Shown here piece after piece: positions 1 through 7,361 of a DNA stretch of 8,995 nucleotides. Numbering within the stretch: the first letter of the stretch is position 1; every line of letters begins with the position of its first letter. Made by a program: the position numbers and the translations under genes. The notes beneath the pieces were generated by a model. That model ran no database searches and was not told the origin of the DNA. It saw only the letters and a list, made by a program, of their open reading frames with translations. The stretch lies in NCBI GenBank assembly GCA_937901625.1, contig CALDIE010000167.1:1-8995 (forward strand), written 5' to 3'. The DNA is from an uncultured Lachnospiraceae bacterium (GTDB lineage: Bacteria > Bacillota > Clostridia > Lachnospirales > Lachnospiraceae).

Positions 1-30
1 CTCTTTCCCTACACGACGCTCTTCCGATCT
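1..30 (+). other. Illumina TruSeq adapter left on the contig end
   Basis: These 30 bases are identical to the last 30 of the 33-nt Illumina TruSeq universal/read-1 adapter, ending in GCTCTTCCGATCT. This is synthetic sequence from library preparation that was not trimmed before assembly. Genomic sequence starts at about base 31. The match also shows that the left edge of the window is the physical end of a contig, so whatever lay upstream of the first gene is lost. Confidence 0.98.
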
Positions 31-42
31 GGGGGAAAGGAA

Positions 43-858
43 ATGGAAGAGTGCAGGGCTTCGCTTAAGGAACGGTATCTGGTGATCGGTGCGTCTTCCG
101 ATGTGGCACTGGCTTGGCTGGAGAACCTCGGAGAGCGTTGCAGAAGAGAAAAAAAAGAGAATGTTACGGTAGTCGCGCACTATCACAGTCATGACGATGC
201 TTTATCTTCTATAGCGGAATGTTACCCGGAGATAAGGCTTCTTTTGGTGTCCGCTGATCTTACAAAAGAAGAGGGGACGCAAATCATTCTTCAGTTTCTT
301 TTTAACGAGGATGTGATACCGGAGGCGGTTTTGTATTTTCCGGCGGAGACGTTTCGCTATATGCGCCTTAAGGAATTTGACAGGGAACGCCTGGATGGGG
401 CGGTATGCGTAGGAGCGGCAGGTTTTTTATCTTTGATGAAGGAGCTCCTTCCGAAGATGAAGCGTTTAGAAGACGCAAGGGTACTGGTAATGCTTACCGC
501 CTATGTAAAAGAAGAGCTCCCGCCGAAGTTTATGGTGGATTATGTTACGGGGAAATATGCCCTGCTTGGCGCGATGAAAGCGGTGGCAGCGGAGTTCGGT
601 TCCGATACTTTAAAGATCAATGCCGTTTCTCCGGAGATGATGGATACGAAATTCTTAAAAGAACTGGATCCCAGGATCAAAGAGATGTCTGCGTTAAACG
701 CACCGGAGAAAAGGCTCTTAACTCCGGAGGATCTTGTCTGTGTTATCGATCATATGATCTCTTCGGAATATAAAGAAAACGGAAGGAATGAAGGAATCTT
801 TTCACCGTCGGAGGCGCGGGAGTTTTTTACAGGGCAAAGAGGTAGGGCGGATGAATAA
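43..858 (+). CDS. Atypical short-chain dehydrogenase/reductase (SDR) family protein
   Basis: This 271-residue protein has the length and layout of a classical single-domain SDR, a Rossmann-fold NAD(P)H oxidoreductase. Visible features are a nucleotide-binding turn IGASSDVA at residues 15-22, an acidic-adenine-pocket-like ADL at 71-73, YVTGK at 167-171 matching the catalytic YxxxK, and INAVSPE at about 193-199 matching the usual N-x-V-x-P region. Several signatures are weakened. The glycine motif lacks the later glycines of TGxxxGIG, the NNAG motif is absent (YFPAE at 98-102), and the strand that normally ends in the catalytic serine reads MLTAY (150-154), so threonine may replace serine. The start at 43 lies 12 bases after the adapter, with a weak G-rich site directly in front, so a start further upstream cannot be excluded. 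The end overlaps the next gene by 8 bases. Its substrate is unknown. It could reduce a sugar or an acyl precursor of the polysaccharide, or be a degenerate, non-catalytic SDR. Confidence 0.8.
   Translation: MEECRASLKERYLVIGASSDVALAWLENLGERCRREKKENVTVVAHYHSHDDALSSIAECYPEIRLLLVSADLTKEEGTQIILQFLFNEDVIPEAVLYFPAETFRYMRLKEFDRERLDGAVCVGAAGFLSLMKELLPKMKRLEDARVLVMLTAYVKEELPPKFMVDYVTGKYALLGAMKAVAAEFGSDTLKINAVSPEMMDTKFLKELDPRIKEMSALNAPEKRLLTPEDLVCVIDHMISSEYKENGRNEGIFSPSEAREFFTGQRGRADE
837..843 (+). promoter_or_regulatory. Ribosome binding site that sets the start of the GT4 gene
   Basis: AAGAGGT lies 7 bases before ATG 851 and inside the end of the upstream SDR gene. It supports translation from 851 rather than from the in-frame ATG at 788, which has no comparable site and would add 21 residues unlike a glycosyltransferase N terminus. 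Confidence 0.65.
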
Positions 859-2110
859 ACTTGCGATTCTTTTTCAGGAAGCCGAAACCTCGCAAATGGA
901 TCTGACACACCCCGAAAAAGGAAATCCCGGAGTCGGCGGGACGGCTTTTTGTTTTATGCAGGTCATCGATTATCTGGAAAAGGATCCGGAGATCGATCTG
1001 TATGTGTACAGGCTTCAGGATGTAAAACTTCCCTGTGCCCAATCCTTTTATGTAAGGGATGAAGAGGAGGCTTTTGAGGCTATCCGCAAAGAAGATATAA
1101 AGGTAGTTTTGATGAGAAATCATCAGACGCCGGAAGTATATGACCTATGCCGGAAACAGCCGTTTTATTTTCTGTTCTGGATGCATAACCGCCTGACGTA
1201 TGAAGAGATCCGTATGTTTCGCATTGAGGAGAATGTTCGGCGCGTGATCGCGGTCTGTCGGGAGATGTATGACTATTATATCGACGATCCGATCATAGAA
1301 AAGATGGATTATGTGATCAATCCGTTTGTGCCGCCTTCAAGCGATCTGGTTCGCAAAGAAGAGGAAATACAAAAGACCGGTGAGAAGTGGGTCACGTTTA
1401 TGGGAAGCCTGGTTCCCGATAAAAACTTCCATTATCTCTCGGATATATGGAAAAATATCGTACGACAGGTTCCCGAAGCCAGACTGCATGTGATCGGAAC
1501 CGGAAGACTCTATGAGCCGGATAAGGTCATGGGAAAGTACGGGTTAGCACAGGAGGATTATGAAGAGAGGATCTTAAAAGGGATCACGGATGAAAACGGT
1601 AAGATCCTTGATACGGTCGTTTTTCACGGAATCCTCGGAGAAGAGAAATACGACGTATTTAAGAATACATATGCAGGCGTGGCAAACCCGATGGCAACGG
1701 AGACGTTTTGCCTGGTTGCGATCGAAATGGAATCCTGCGGAGTGCCGGTCATCAGCCGCAGAAAAAACGGACTGGTGGATACCGTGCGGGATAAAGAGAC
1801 AGGACTTTTGTATTCCCGTATGGAGGATCTGGAAAAGACCTTACTTTTGCTGCTTACGGACGAAGATATGAACCGGCGTTTTTCGGAAGCGGCTGCTGAT
1901 TTTGCAAGGACTGCCTTTTTACCGGAAAAGGTTTTAGCGCGCTGGCCGCAGATCATTAAGGAAGTGGCGAACGAAACCGGGGCATCCTACCGGAAACCGG
2001 AAGGCAATTGGGATAACAACGGAAAACGCGTTCGGGCAATCTTTCACGCACTCAGGAAAATTCCGGGATGCAAAAAAATCCCGTCTGTTCACGATCTTCA
2101 AAAGAAGTAA
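851..2110 (+). CDS. Glycosyltransferase, GT4 type (GT-B fold)
   Basis: This 419-residue protein probably transfers a sugar from a nucleotide donor to the growing lipid-linked repeat unit in the cytoplasm. The N-terminal half starts with strand MNKLAILFQ and has a glycine-rich NPGVGGT loop at residues 25-31, as in GT-B acceptor domains. The C-terminal donor domain opens with VTFMGSLVPDKN (from 181), followed by a strand-turn LHVIGTG. It carries the family's E-x7-E signature as ETFCLVAIE at 284-292, then SCGVPVIS and a GLLY segment, which is the usual order in GT4 enzymes. A basic tail of about 40 residues follows and may touch the membrane. I chose ATG 851 because of the ribosome binding site and because the protein then begins directly with the first Rossmann strand. 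It overlaps the upstream SDR by 8 bases, suggesting coupled translation. Donor and acceptor are not predictable. Confidence 0.9.
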   Translation: MNKLAILFQEAETSQMDLTHPEKGNPGVGGTAFCFMQVIDYLEKDPEIDLYVYRLQDVKLPCAQSFYVRDEEEAFEAIRKEDIKVVLMRNHQTPEVYDLCRKQPFYFLFWMHNRLTYEEIRMFRIEENVRRVIAVCREMYDYYIDDPIIEKMDYVINPFVPPSSDLVRKEEEIQKTGEKWVTFMGSLVPDKNFHYLSDIWKNIVRQVPEARLHVIGTGRLYEPDKVMGKYGLAQEDYEERILKGITDENGKILDTVVFHGILGEEKYDVFKNTYAGVANPMATETFCLVAIEMESCGVPVISRRKNGLVDTVRDKETGLLYSRMEDLEKTLLLLLTDEDMNRRFSEAAADFARTAFLPEKVLARWPQIIKEVANETGASYRKPEGNWDNNGKRVRAIFHALRKIPGCKKIPSVHDLQKK

Positions 2111-2122
2111 GGGAAACAGGCA

Positions 2123-2129
2123 GAGAGGA
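2123..2129 (+). promoter_or_regulatory. Ribosome binding site that sets the start of the first GT2 gene
   Basis: GAGAGGA lies 7 bases before ATG 2137 in the 26-base gap between two glycosyltransferase genes. It favours ATG 2137 over the in-frame ATG at 2068, which would sit inside the preceding gene and add 23 residues without family character. Confidence 0.7.
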
Positions 2130-2136
2130 CAGACGT

Positions 2137-3123
2137 ATGAAGAAATTAAGCGTCCTGATCACAACTTATCAGTGTGAGGAATATGTGGAACAAACCCTTG
2201 ATTCCGTCCTGATGCAGGAGATTGATTTCGAGATGGAGATACTGGTGGGAGATGACGGGTCAAGCGACCGTACGGCTGAGATTGTTTCCGCTTATGAAAA
2301 AAAACATCCGGAAATATCGCTCTTTGTGCGTGAACGCGATCCGGAAGTTGCCTATCACAGAGTGGAGCGGTCTTCGGATAACCGTCTGGAACTGCTGGAG
2401 AGAGCAAGCGGAGAGTATTGTATTTTCTTAGACGGTGATGATTTTTATACTGACCCGAATAAGCTGAGACGCCAGGTGAATGCGTTGGATAAGCATCCGG
2501 AATGCAGCATGTGCGCGCACAATGTATGGTTATATTACAGCGAAGAGAACAAAACGCCGTTATGCAGGGCTAAAAAGGAAAGGGTCATATCCTTTCCGGA
2601 GTACTGGAAAATAATGTATATCCAGGCGAATGCGGTGATGTTTCGGAATCTCTACAGAGAGCATACGCCCAAGGGAGCCTTAAGGGGGATGTTTGACGAT
2701 AATAATATTGTTTTCTGGCTGTTTCAGTATGGAAAGATGTACTATCTTCCGGATATACTTTTAGCCTACCGCCAGAGTCCCGCGTCTTCATGGAACGGGA
2801 TCGATGAGTTAAAGAAGGCGGCTTCGAATATTCTGGGATATGCAATCGAACTGCAGATTTCTCCGGACACGGCAGCAGTCTCCGAGACGAGACATTATCC
2901 GGAGATCTTAACGATGCGGCAGCAGTCGGAAAATGTGACGATGGAAAACCTCGGCGCTTTCTATGACATGGCGGTAAAGTTAGATCTTCAACCTGCTCTG
3001 GCATTTTTTGAGCATACGGCGTCTGCAAAAAAGGAACTGGATGATCTGTGCAGGAGAGCCGGAAGGAGATATCGCATGGCCAGGATCGGACGCGGGATAC
3101 GTAAGATCCTGGGGCAGTATTAA
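2137..3123 (+). CDS. Glycosyltransferase family 2 (GT-A fold)
   Basis: This 328-residue protein is predicted to be a cytoplasmic inverting glycosyltransferase of repeat-unit assembly. It begins with the classical GT2 opening LSVLITTYQCEEYVEQTLDS. It then shows the nucleotide-binding GDDGSSDRT (38-46) and a metal-binding DxD-like FLDGDDF (97-103). A region around MFDDNNIVFWLF could hold the catalytic base, but this is less certain. No membrane segment is evident. The C-terminal third is helical and charged and ends in a basic stretch rich in Arg. The start is set by a good ribosome binding site and by the first beta strand beginning at residue 4. It sits 26 bases after the GT4 gene and 26 bases before a second GT2 gene, so all three probably act on the same glycan. 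The sugar specificity cannot be read from the sequence. Confidence 0.93.
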   Translation: MKKLSVLITTYQCEEYVEQTLDSVLMQEIDFEMEILVGDDGSSDRTAEIVSAYEKKHPEISLFVRERDPEVAYHRVERSSDNRLELLERASGEYCIFLDGDDFYTDPNKLRRQVNALDKHPECSMCAHNVWLYYSEENKTPLCRAKKERVISFPEYWKIMYIQANAVMFRNLYREHTPKGALRGMFDDNNIVFWLFQYGKMYYLPDILLAYRQSPASSWNGIDELKKAASNILGYAIELQISPDTAAVSETRHYPEILTMRQQSENVTMENLGAFYDMAVKLDLQPALAFFEHTASAKKELDDLCRRAGRRYRMARIGRGIRKILGQY

Positions 3124-3149
3124 CGATAACAAAAGGATGAGGGGATGGG

Positions 3150-4175
3150 ATGAACGAGGAGAGACAACGGATCAGTGTGATCGTACCGGTCTATAACGTA
3201 GAACCCTATCTGGCGGAATGTCTTGAGAGTATCCTTGCTCAGACATATGAAAATCTGGAGATCGTGCTGGTAGATGACGGATCCACGGATAACGGCGGCG
3301 GCATATGCGATGAGTATGAAAAAAAGGATAAAAGGATCCGCGTGATCCATAAAGCCAATGGCGGTCTGTCCGAAGCGCGTAATGTCGGGATTGAAAACAG
3401 TACGGGCGAGTGGATCGTATTTGTGGATTCGGATGACGTGATCCATAAGGACATGATCCGGGTATTGTATGAAACCGCAAGGGAAAAGAAGGTTCGCATG
3501 GTTTTATGCGACTTTGTGGAGACGGATGAATCGGGTAATCCGGATGCTTATCGTGATACGGCAGTCACAAAAGATGAGTCCTATAAGACAGATAGATGGG
3601 AAGAGGTATCGGTTCATTCCGCAAAAGAGACGGAAGAGCTTTTCTATCGCATGGGGACCGTGAGCTTTTGTATGGTGGCATGGAATAAGATCTATCACAG
3701 AGAGCTGTTTGCGTCCGGGATCCGTTATCCCAAGGGAAAGATCTTTGAAGACGGCTTTACCACGTACCGGTACATATATGAGGCAGGTGATTGCGCCTGG
3801 GTGTTTTTGCCGCTTTATTATTACAGACAGCGCAAAAACAGCATCATGAAAAAGAACGGAAACCGCAATTATCTCCCGGTTTTGGAATCGGCTGCGCAGC
3901 GGCAGGATTTCTATCTGGAGAAAGGGGAAAAAGACCTCTATCTTCTGGAACTGAATAAGGGAATGCGTTCCGCAATCGAATTCTACGAACGATGTGAAGA
4001 AAAGGAGGGGCGACGGATTATAAAGGAGTGGTTTCGTCGTGTCTACAGGGAACGTTTCGTTAAGGAGAAATGGCCGCTTGGAAAGAAGATAAGGATGCGT
4101 TCCTTTATAACGGGGTATGGTCTGTACAAGGTGATCTCCTCATTTGAGAAGGCTTATAACGTCATCCGGAAATGA
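3150..4175 (+). CDS. Glycosyltransferase family 2 (GT-A fold)
   Basis: This 341-residue protein has a very typical GT2 catalytic domain. ISVIVPVYNVEPYLAECLES lies near the N terminus, followed by LVDDGSTDN (40-48), a NGGLSEARN loop (70-78) and FVDSDD (91-96) as the metal-binding DxD. AWNKIY (177-182) and KIFEDG (197-202) follow, where the ED pair is the usual position of the catalytic base. This layout is shared with many capsule and teichoic-type GT2 enzymes such as the CpsI/EpsJ-like group. The basic C-terminal region, with many Lys and Arg and few acidic residues after about 300, may attach to the membrane surface. ATG 3150 has GAGGGG at 3139-3144, 5 bases upstream. A 16-base gap separates it from the sugar-phosphate transferase gene. 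It is a clearly different enzyme from the preceding GT2, so it probably adds another residue of the same repeat unit. Confidence 0.95.
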   Translation: MNEERQRISVIVPVYNVEPYLAECLESILAQTYENLEIVLVDDGSTDNGGGICDEYEKKDKRIRVIHKANGGLSEARNVGIENSTGEWIVFVDSDDVIHKDMIRVLYETAREKKVRMVLCDFVETDESGNPDAYRDTAVTKDESYKTDRWEEVSVHSAKETEELFYRMGTVSFCMVAWNKIYHRELFASGIRYPKGKIFEDGFTTYRYIYEAGDCAWVFLPLYYYRQRKNSIMKKNGNRNYLPVLESAAQRQDFYLEKGEKDLYLLELNKGMRSAIEFYERCEEKEGRRIIKEWFRRVYRERFVKEKWPLGKKIRMRSFITGYGLYKVISSFEKAYNVIRK

Positions 4176-4176
4176 T

Positions 4177-4183
4177 AAAAGGA
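4177..4183 (+). promoter_or_regulatory. Ribosome binding site that sets the start of the sugar-phosphate transferase gene
   Basis: AAAAGGA lies 8 bases before ATG 4192, right after the stop codon of the preceding GT2 gene. It supports ATG 4192 over a possible in-frame TTG at 4144, which would overlap the previous gene and add 16 polar residues before the protein. Confidence 0.7.
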
Positions 4184-4191
4184 TCAGTTAC

Positions 4192-5613
4192 ATGAATGAG
4201 ATTTATCGTAAGAGTAAAGTTGTAAAAACATATAGTCTGATCATTATTGAAACGGCGGGCACATTGTTTTCCTATCTGCTGGCTCTTCTTTTGCGTTTCG
4301 GTAATTTTGAACTGGATGGTTACCGGAGTACATATATCCTTTACGGCGGGATTCTTCTGGCGATCGGAATGATCTACTCTACGATGACGGATTGGAACAG
4401 GGATTTCTTTGAAAGAGGGTATTATCGGGAATTTATAGCTGTTTCGAAGTATACGGTCATGATCACGCTTTTCGGTGTTATCGGACTGTATCTGGGACAT
4501 GCGATCTACGATCTGTCCCGACTGGTTTTCGGTTATTTCTTCCTGATCAATACGGTGGTGCTGTATTCACTCCATTTATTGTTTAAGGAGTTTATGTTAA
4601 AACACTATCGTAAGAGCATCAACAGTGACAAGCTGATGGTGATCACACAGGCGGATCAGGCTGAAAAGGTCGTAAAGCGTATTCAGGAATGGAAACACTG
4701 GAATTACGAACTCACGAGTGTGGCGATCGTCGATCGCGATATGACAGGTGAGAAGATATCGGGTGTTCCGGTAGTATGCGGCAGGGAGGATCTGATCGAG
4801 AAAAGCACGACCGAGATCATCGACCGGGTATTTATTTCCCTTCCCAGAGATGATATGGAATTTGTCAAAGAGATCATCCTGGAATTTGAAGCCATGGGCG
4901 TGTTGTGTCACTACAACATTGAGCTGGAGGAGTTAAATCTTGAGGGAAAAGAGGCAGGCAATTTTGCGGGATTTTCCGTGGTTTCCTTCTCTTTACAGAA
5001 CCTGGATTACAGGAGACTGCTGATCAAGCGCTTTACGGATATCGTTGGAAGTATCGTGGGACTGCTGATAACGGCGATCCTCTTTCCCTTTGTGGCACTG
5101 GCGATCAAGATCGATTCCCGGGGACCGGTCTTTTTCGCGCAGGAGAGGATAGGGAGAAACGGGCGGCATTTCAAACTCTATAAATTCCGTTCCATGTACG
5201 TAAACGCGCAGGACGGGCTGAAAGAGTTAATGAAAAACAATGAAATGGAAGGCCCCATGTTTAAGATGGAAAACGATCCGAGGATCACAAAGGTCGGAAA
5301 GTTTATCCGGAGAACGAGCATCGATGAGCTTCCGCAATTTTGGAATGTCTTAAAGGGCGATATGAGTCTGGTGGGAACCAGACCTCCGACGATCGCGGAA
5401 TTTGAACAGTACAATCCGCATTACAGGCGTCGGCTTTCCATTACGCCCGGACTGACGGGATTGTGGCAGGTAAGCGGTCGAAGTGATATCAAGGATTTTG
5501 ATGAGGTAGTCAGACTTGATCTGGAATATATCGATCAATGGTCGTTATTGCTGGATGTGAAATTGCTGATCCAGACAGTAGGCGTCGTATTGACGGGAAA
5601 GGGGTCAAAATAA
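4192..5613 (+). CDS. Polyprenyl-phosphate sugar-1-phosphate transferase (initiating enzyme)
   Basis: This 473-residue inner-membrane protein belongs to the polyisoprenyl-phosphate hexose-1-phosphate transferase family (WcaJ/WbaP/CpsE-like). It moves a sugar-1-phosphate from a UDP-sugar to undecaprenyl phosphate, the first step of repeat-unit synthesis. Four hydrophobic segments (about residues 15-35, 47-65, 86-102 and 111-131) are followed by a soluble Rossmann-like CoA-binding-type domain (about 145-245). Next comes a hydrophobic re-entrant helix at about 284-305 and the catalytic bacterial sugar transferase domain. That domain contains KFRSM (331-335), DELPQFWNVLKGDMS (378-392), GTRPP (395-399) and GLTGLWQVSGRS. 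The Asp-Glu pair at 378-379 aligns with the catalytic dyad known from PglC-type enzymes, so it looks active. Length is normal for the large family members. It lies after three glycosyltransferase genes, and the next gene starts on its stop codon (TAATG). The sugar may be glucose, galactose or an N-acetylamino sugar; the sequence alone does not decide. Confidence 0.96.
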   Translation: MNEIYRKSKVVKTYSLIIIETAGTLFSYLLALLLRFGNFELDGYRSTYILYGGILLAIGMIYSTMTDWNRDFFERGYYREFIAVSKYTVMITLFGVIGLYLGHAIYDLSRLVFGYFFLINTVVLYSLHLLFKEFMLKHYRKSINSDKLMVITQADQAEKVVKRIQEWKHWNYELTSVAIVDRDMTGEKISGVPVVCGREDLIEKSTTEIIDRVFISLPRDDMEFVKEIILEFEAMGVLCHYNIELEELNLEGKEAGNFAGFSVVSFSLQNLDYRRLLIKRFTDIVGSIVGLLITAILFPFVALAIKIDSRGPVFFAQERIGRNGRHFKLYKFRSMYVNAQDGLKELMKNNEMEGPMFKMENDPRITKVGKFIRRTSIDELPQFWNVLKGDMSLVGTRPPTIAEFEQYNPHYRRRLSITPGLTGLWQVSGRSDIKDFDEVVRLDLEYIDQWSLLLDVKLLIQTVGVVLTGKGSK

Positions 5614-6524
5614 TGAGAAAAGCAAATATCGATCTGCCGGTGGCGTTTATCATATTTAACCGTCCGGATACAACGGCAGAAGTATTTGAAGAGATCAAAA
5701 AAGCAGCACCCTCGAAATTGTACATTATTTCCGATGCTCCCAGAGAAGGGAGACCGGATGATATAAGAAAAGTGGCCGAGACCAGAAAATATGTTGAGGA
5801 GAACATTGACTGGGATTGCGAGGTTCACAAAGATTACGCGGAAAGCAACATGGGATGTAAGATGAGGGTATCTTCCGGGATCACCCGGGTATTGGAGCAG
5901 GAAGAGTATACCGTTATCCTGGAGGATGATGTGGTTCCCATGCCGGAGTTTTTTCCTTACTGCAAGGAGATGCTTGAGTATTACAAGGATAACAGGAGAG
6001 TGATGATGGTATCCGGAACCAATCTGTTAAAGAACCATCAGATGGACAGTGATTACACATTTTCCTGCTTTTCGAGTATCTGGGGATGGGCGACATGGGC
6101 AAGAGCCTGGAAGTATTATGATGTGGGAGTAAAGGACTGGCCCAAAGTTGAGCGAAGCGGCATCATGAAAGCGGTTCAGCCGGGCTTTTCCTATATTTTC
6201 TTAAAGAAGAATGTGAACAGCGTTTATTCAGGAAAGAAGGATACCTGGGATATCCAGTGGGATTATTGCAGACATAAGCGGCGAGGGCTCGGGATCGTTC
6301 CGAGGGCGAATATGATCCGGAACATCGGATTTGACCGTGAGGATGCCACGCATACGACCGGGAGCAGCAAGGAGGATTTTTCCTACGGCGAAGTGCGCCT
6401 TCCGATGGATAAGGATGTTCCAGTTAAAAGAGATGTGGAATATGATAAGGCATATATCTTAAAATATTTCGGCGCAAGGAAAGTGGCCGATTATCTTCAT
6501 AAAAAACTGTTCGAACGTAAATAG
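5613..6524 (+). CDS. GnT-I-like (HlpA-like) glycosyltransferase, GT-A fold
   Basis: This 303-residue protein belongs to a group often labelled hemolytic-protein HlpA-like or simply glycosyltransferase. Its layout resembles eukaryotic N-acetylglucosaminyltransferase I (GT13). The first strand, VAFIIFNRPDTT (10-21), is followed by KLYIISDAPR (35-44), which occupies the place of the nucleotide-binding loop. ILEDDVVP (102-109) has the acidic triad found in GnT-I in place of DxD. SIWGWATWARAW (155-166) and WDIQWDY (212-218) are conserved tryptophan-rich motifs of the group. There is no signal peptide or membrane segment, so it should act in the cytoplasm on the lipid-linked glycan. ATG 5613 overlaps the preceding stop codon by one base and has AAAGGGG at 5598-5604, which makes translational coupling to the initiating transferase likely. 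Starting further upstream would add only sequence lying inside the previous gene. The sugar transferred is unknown. Confidence 0.88.
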   Translation: MRKANIDLPVAFIIFNRPDTTAEVFEEIKKAAPSKLYIISDAPREGRPDDIRKVAETRKYVEENIDWDCEVHKDYAESNMGCKMRVSSGITRVLEQEEYTVILEDDVVPMPEFFPYCKEMLEYYKDNRRVMMVSGTNLLKNHQMDSDYTFSCFSSIWGWATWARAWKYYDVGVKDWPKVERSGIMKAVQPGFSYIFLKKNVNSVYSGKKDTWDIQWDYCRHKRRGLGIVPRANMIRNIGFDREDATHTTGSSKEDFSYGEVRLPMDKDVPVKRDVEYDKAYILKYFGARKVADYLHKKLFERK

Positions 6525-6530
6525 GGGATG

Positions 6531-6537
6531 GGAGAAG
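6531..6537 (+). promoter_or_regulatory. Ribosome binding site that favours the second ATG of the cytidylyltransferase gene
   Basis: GGAGAAG lies 5 bases before ATG 6543. The first in-frame ATG, at 6528, has only an AGGGG run touching it, which is too close for initiation. The downstream ATG is therefore preferred, although a protein five residues longer cannot be excluded. Confidence 0.6.
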
Positions 6538-6542
6538 TTGAG

Positions 6543-7331
6543 ATGAACCGGGAGATAGTAAAGTCAGTAAAAAAAGGTGAAGTTGTGGCGGTGATACCGG
6601 CCAGAGCAGGATCCAAGGGTGTGAAGAACAAAAACATCCGTTGCCTGAGGGGGTATCCGATGATGGCATATTCCATCGCGATCGCGAACCTTTCGGATAA
6701 GGTAAGCCGGGTGATCGTATCAACGGACTCCGGGTATTATGCGCGGATCGCAGGATATTACGGTGCCGAGACGCCGTTTTTAAGACCGGCGGAAATATCG
6801 GGAGATACGTCCACCGATATAGAATTTATGGAGCATATGATCGGATGGATGTATGAAAACGAGCATTCCGTTCCGGAGTATTTTCTGCATCTTCGCCCGA
6901 CATACCCTCTTCGTTCTCTTGAGGTGGTAAATGCAGCCATTGAACGTATGAAAGCGGATCCTTCGGCAACGAGTCTCCGTTCTGCCCATCTTGCTTCCAA
7001 TACGCCGTTTAAGTGGTTTCATCTGCGGGAGGACGGGTATTATAAAAGTATCAAAGAAGGTCTTACGCTCGATGAAGCAAACAATCCGAGACAGGCGTTT
7101 CCGGATGTATATATTCCCGATGGATATGTGGATGTGTTGAGGACGGAGTTTCTTGTGGAAAACGATCTGATGCACGGAGACCGTATGATCGGGTATGTGG
7201 TGGGAGGCGGCGTTGATGTCGATGCCGCAAAGGATGTGGAATATCTGGATTATATCCTCGAGAAAAAGGGGCATCCGCTTTATGATTATTTAAAAGAGCA
7301 TTATGCGCCGCTTGATAAGATGAATGAGTAA
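6543..7331 (+). CDS. NeuA-like cytidylyltransferase (CMP-ulosonic acid synthetase family)
   Basis: This 262-residue cytoplasmic enzyme should activate a sugar acid with CTP to give a CMP-sugar and pyrophosphate. The nucleotide-binding signature IPARAGSKGVKNKNI at residues 18-32 is that of acylneuraminate and related cytidylyltransferases. It is followed by VIVSTDS (57-63), LRPTYPLR (117-124, equivalent to the LQPTSPLR of NeuA) and NPRQAFPD (181-188). PDGYVDVLR (192-200) sits where NeuA has its product-site loop, and GVDVDAAKDVEYL holds the metal-binding DxD (225-227). It is somewhat longer than a typical single-domain NeuA (about 220-230 residues), mostly from an N-terminal lead and the C-terminal tail. 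An oxidoreductase and an SDR follow directly, an arrangement like that of legionaminic/pseudaminic or other unusual sugar-acid loci. CMP-nonulosonate synthesis is the best guess, but CMP-Kdo-like or other substrates are possible. A flagellin-type PtmB role is not implied. Confidence 0.88.
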   Translation: MNREIVKSVKKGEVVAVIPARAGSKGVKNKNIRCLRGYPMMAYSIAIANLSDKVSRVIVSTDSGYYARIAGYYGAETPFLRPAEISGDTSTDIEFMEHMIGWMYENEHSVPEYFLHLRPTYPLRSLEVVNAAIERMKADPSATSLRSAHLASNTPFKWFHLREDGYYKSIKEGLTLDEANNPRQAFPDVYIPDGYVDVLRTEFLVENDLMHGDRMIGYVVGGGVDVDAAKDVEYLDYILEKKGHPLYDYLKEHYAPLDKMNE

Positions 7332-7347
7332 GAAGTGAGCGCAAAGT

Positions 7348-7353
7348 AAGGAG
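7348..7353 (+). promoter_or_regulatory. Consensus ribosome binding site of the oxidoreductase gene
   Basis: AAGGAG lies 8 bases before ATG 7362, the best Shine-Dalgarno match in the window. An out-of-frame ATG at 7358 lies between the two but would give only a short peptide running inside the real gene, so 7362 is the start. Confidence 0.75.
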
Positions 7354-7361
7354 TAAAATGT

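Noticed and set aside
405..773. Open frame of 122 codons on the + strand inside the first SDR gene
   Set aside because: Its product is rich in Arg and Gly with no known motif, as expected of a shadow of the real SDR frame.
788..850. In-frame extension of the GT4 gene upstream of ATG 851
   Set aside because: It overlaps the SDR gene by about 70 bases, has no good ribosome binding site and adds a basic leader without family similarity, whereas ATG 851 has AAGAGGT at proper spacing.
2585..3028. Open frame of 147 codons on the - strand opposite the first GT2 gene
   Set aside because: No motif and biased composition, and it lies fully opposite a gene with clear GT2 signatures.
6780..7274. Open frame of 164 codons on the - strand opposite the cytidylyltransferase
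   Set aside because: It is a long antisense frame, but its product is rich in His, Ile and Arg and shows no motif, and the + strand frame carries the diagnostic NeuA-like motifs.
7358..7361. ATG at 7358 as a start after the AAGGAG site
   Set aside because: It is out of frame with the oxidoreductase and gives only a short peptide with no support.
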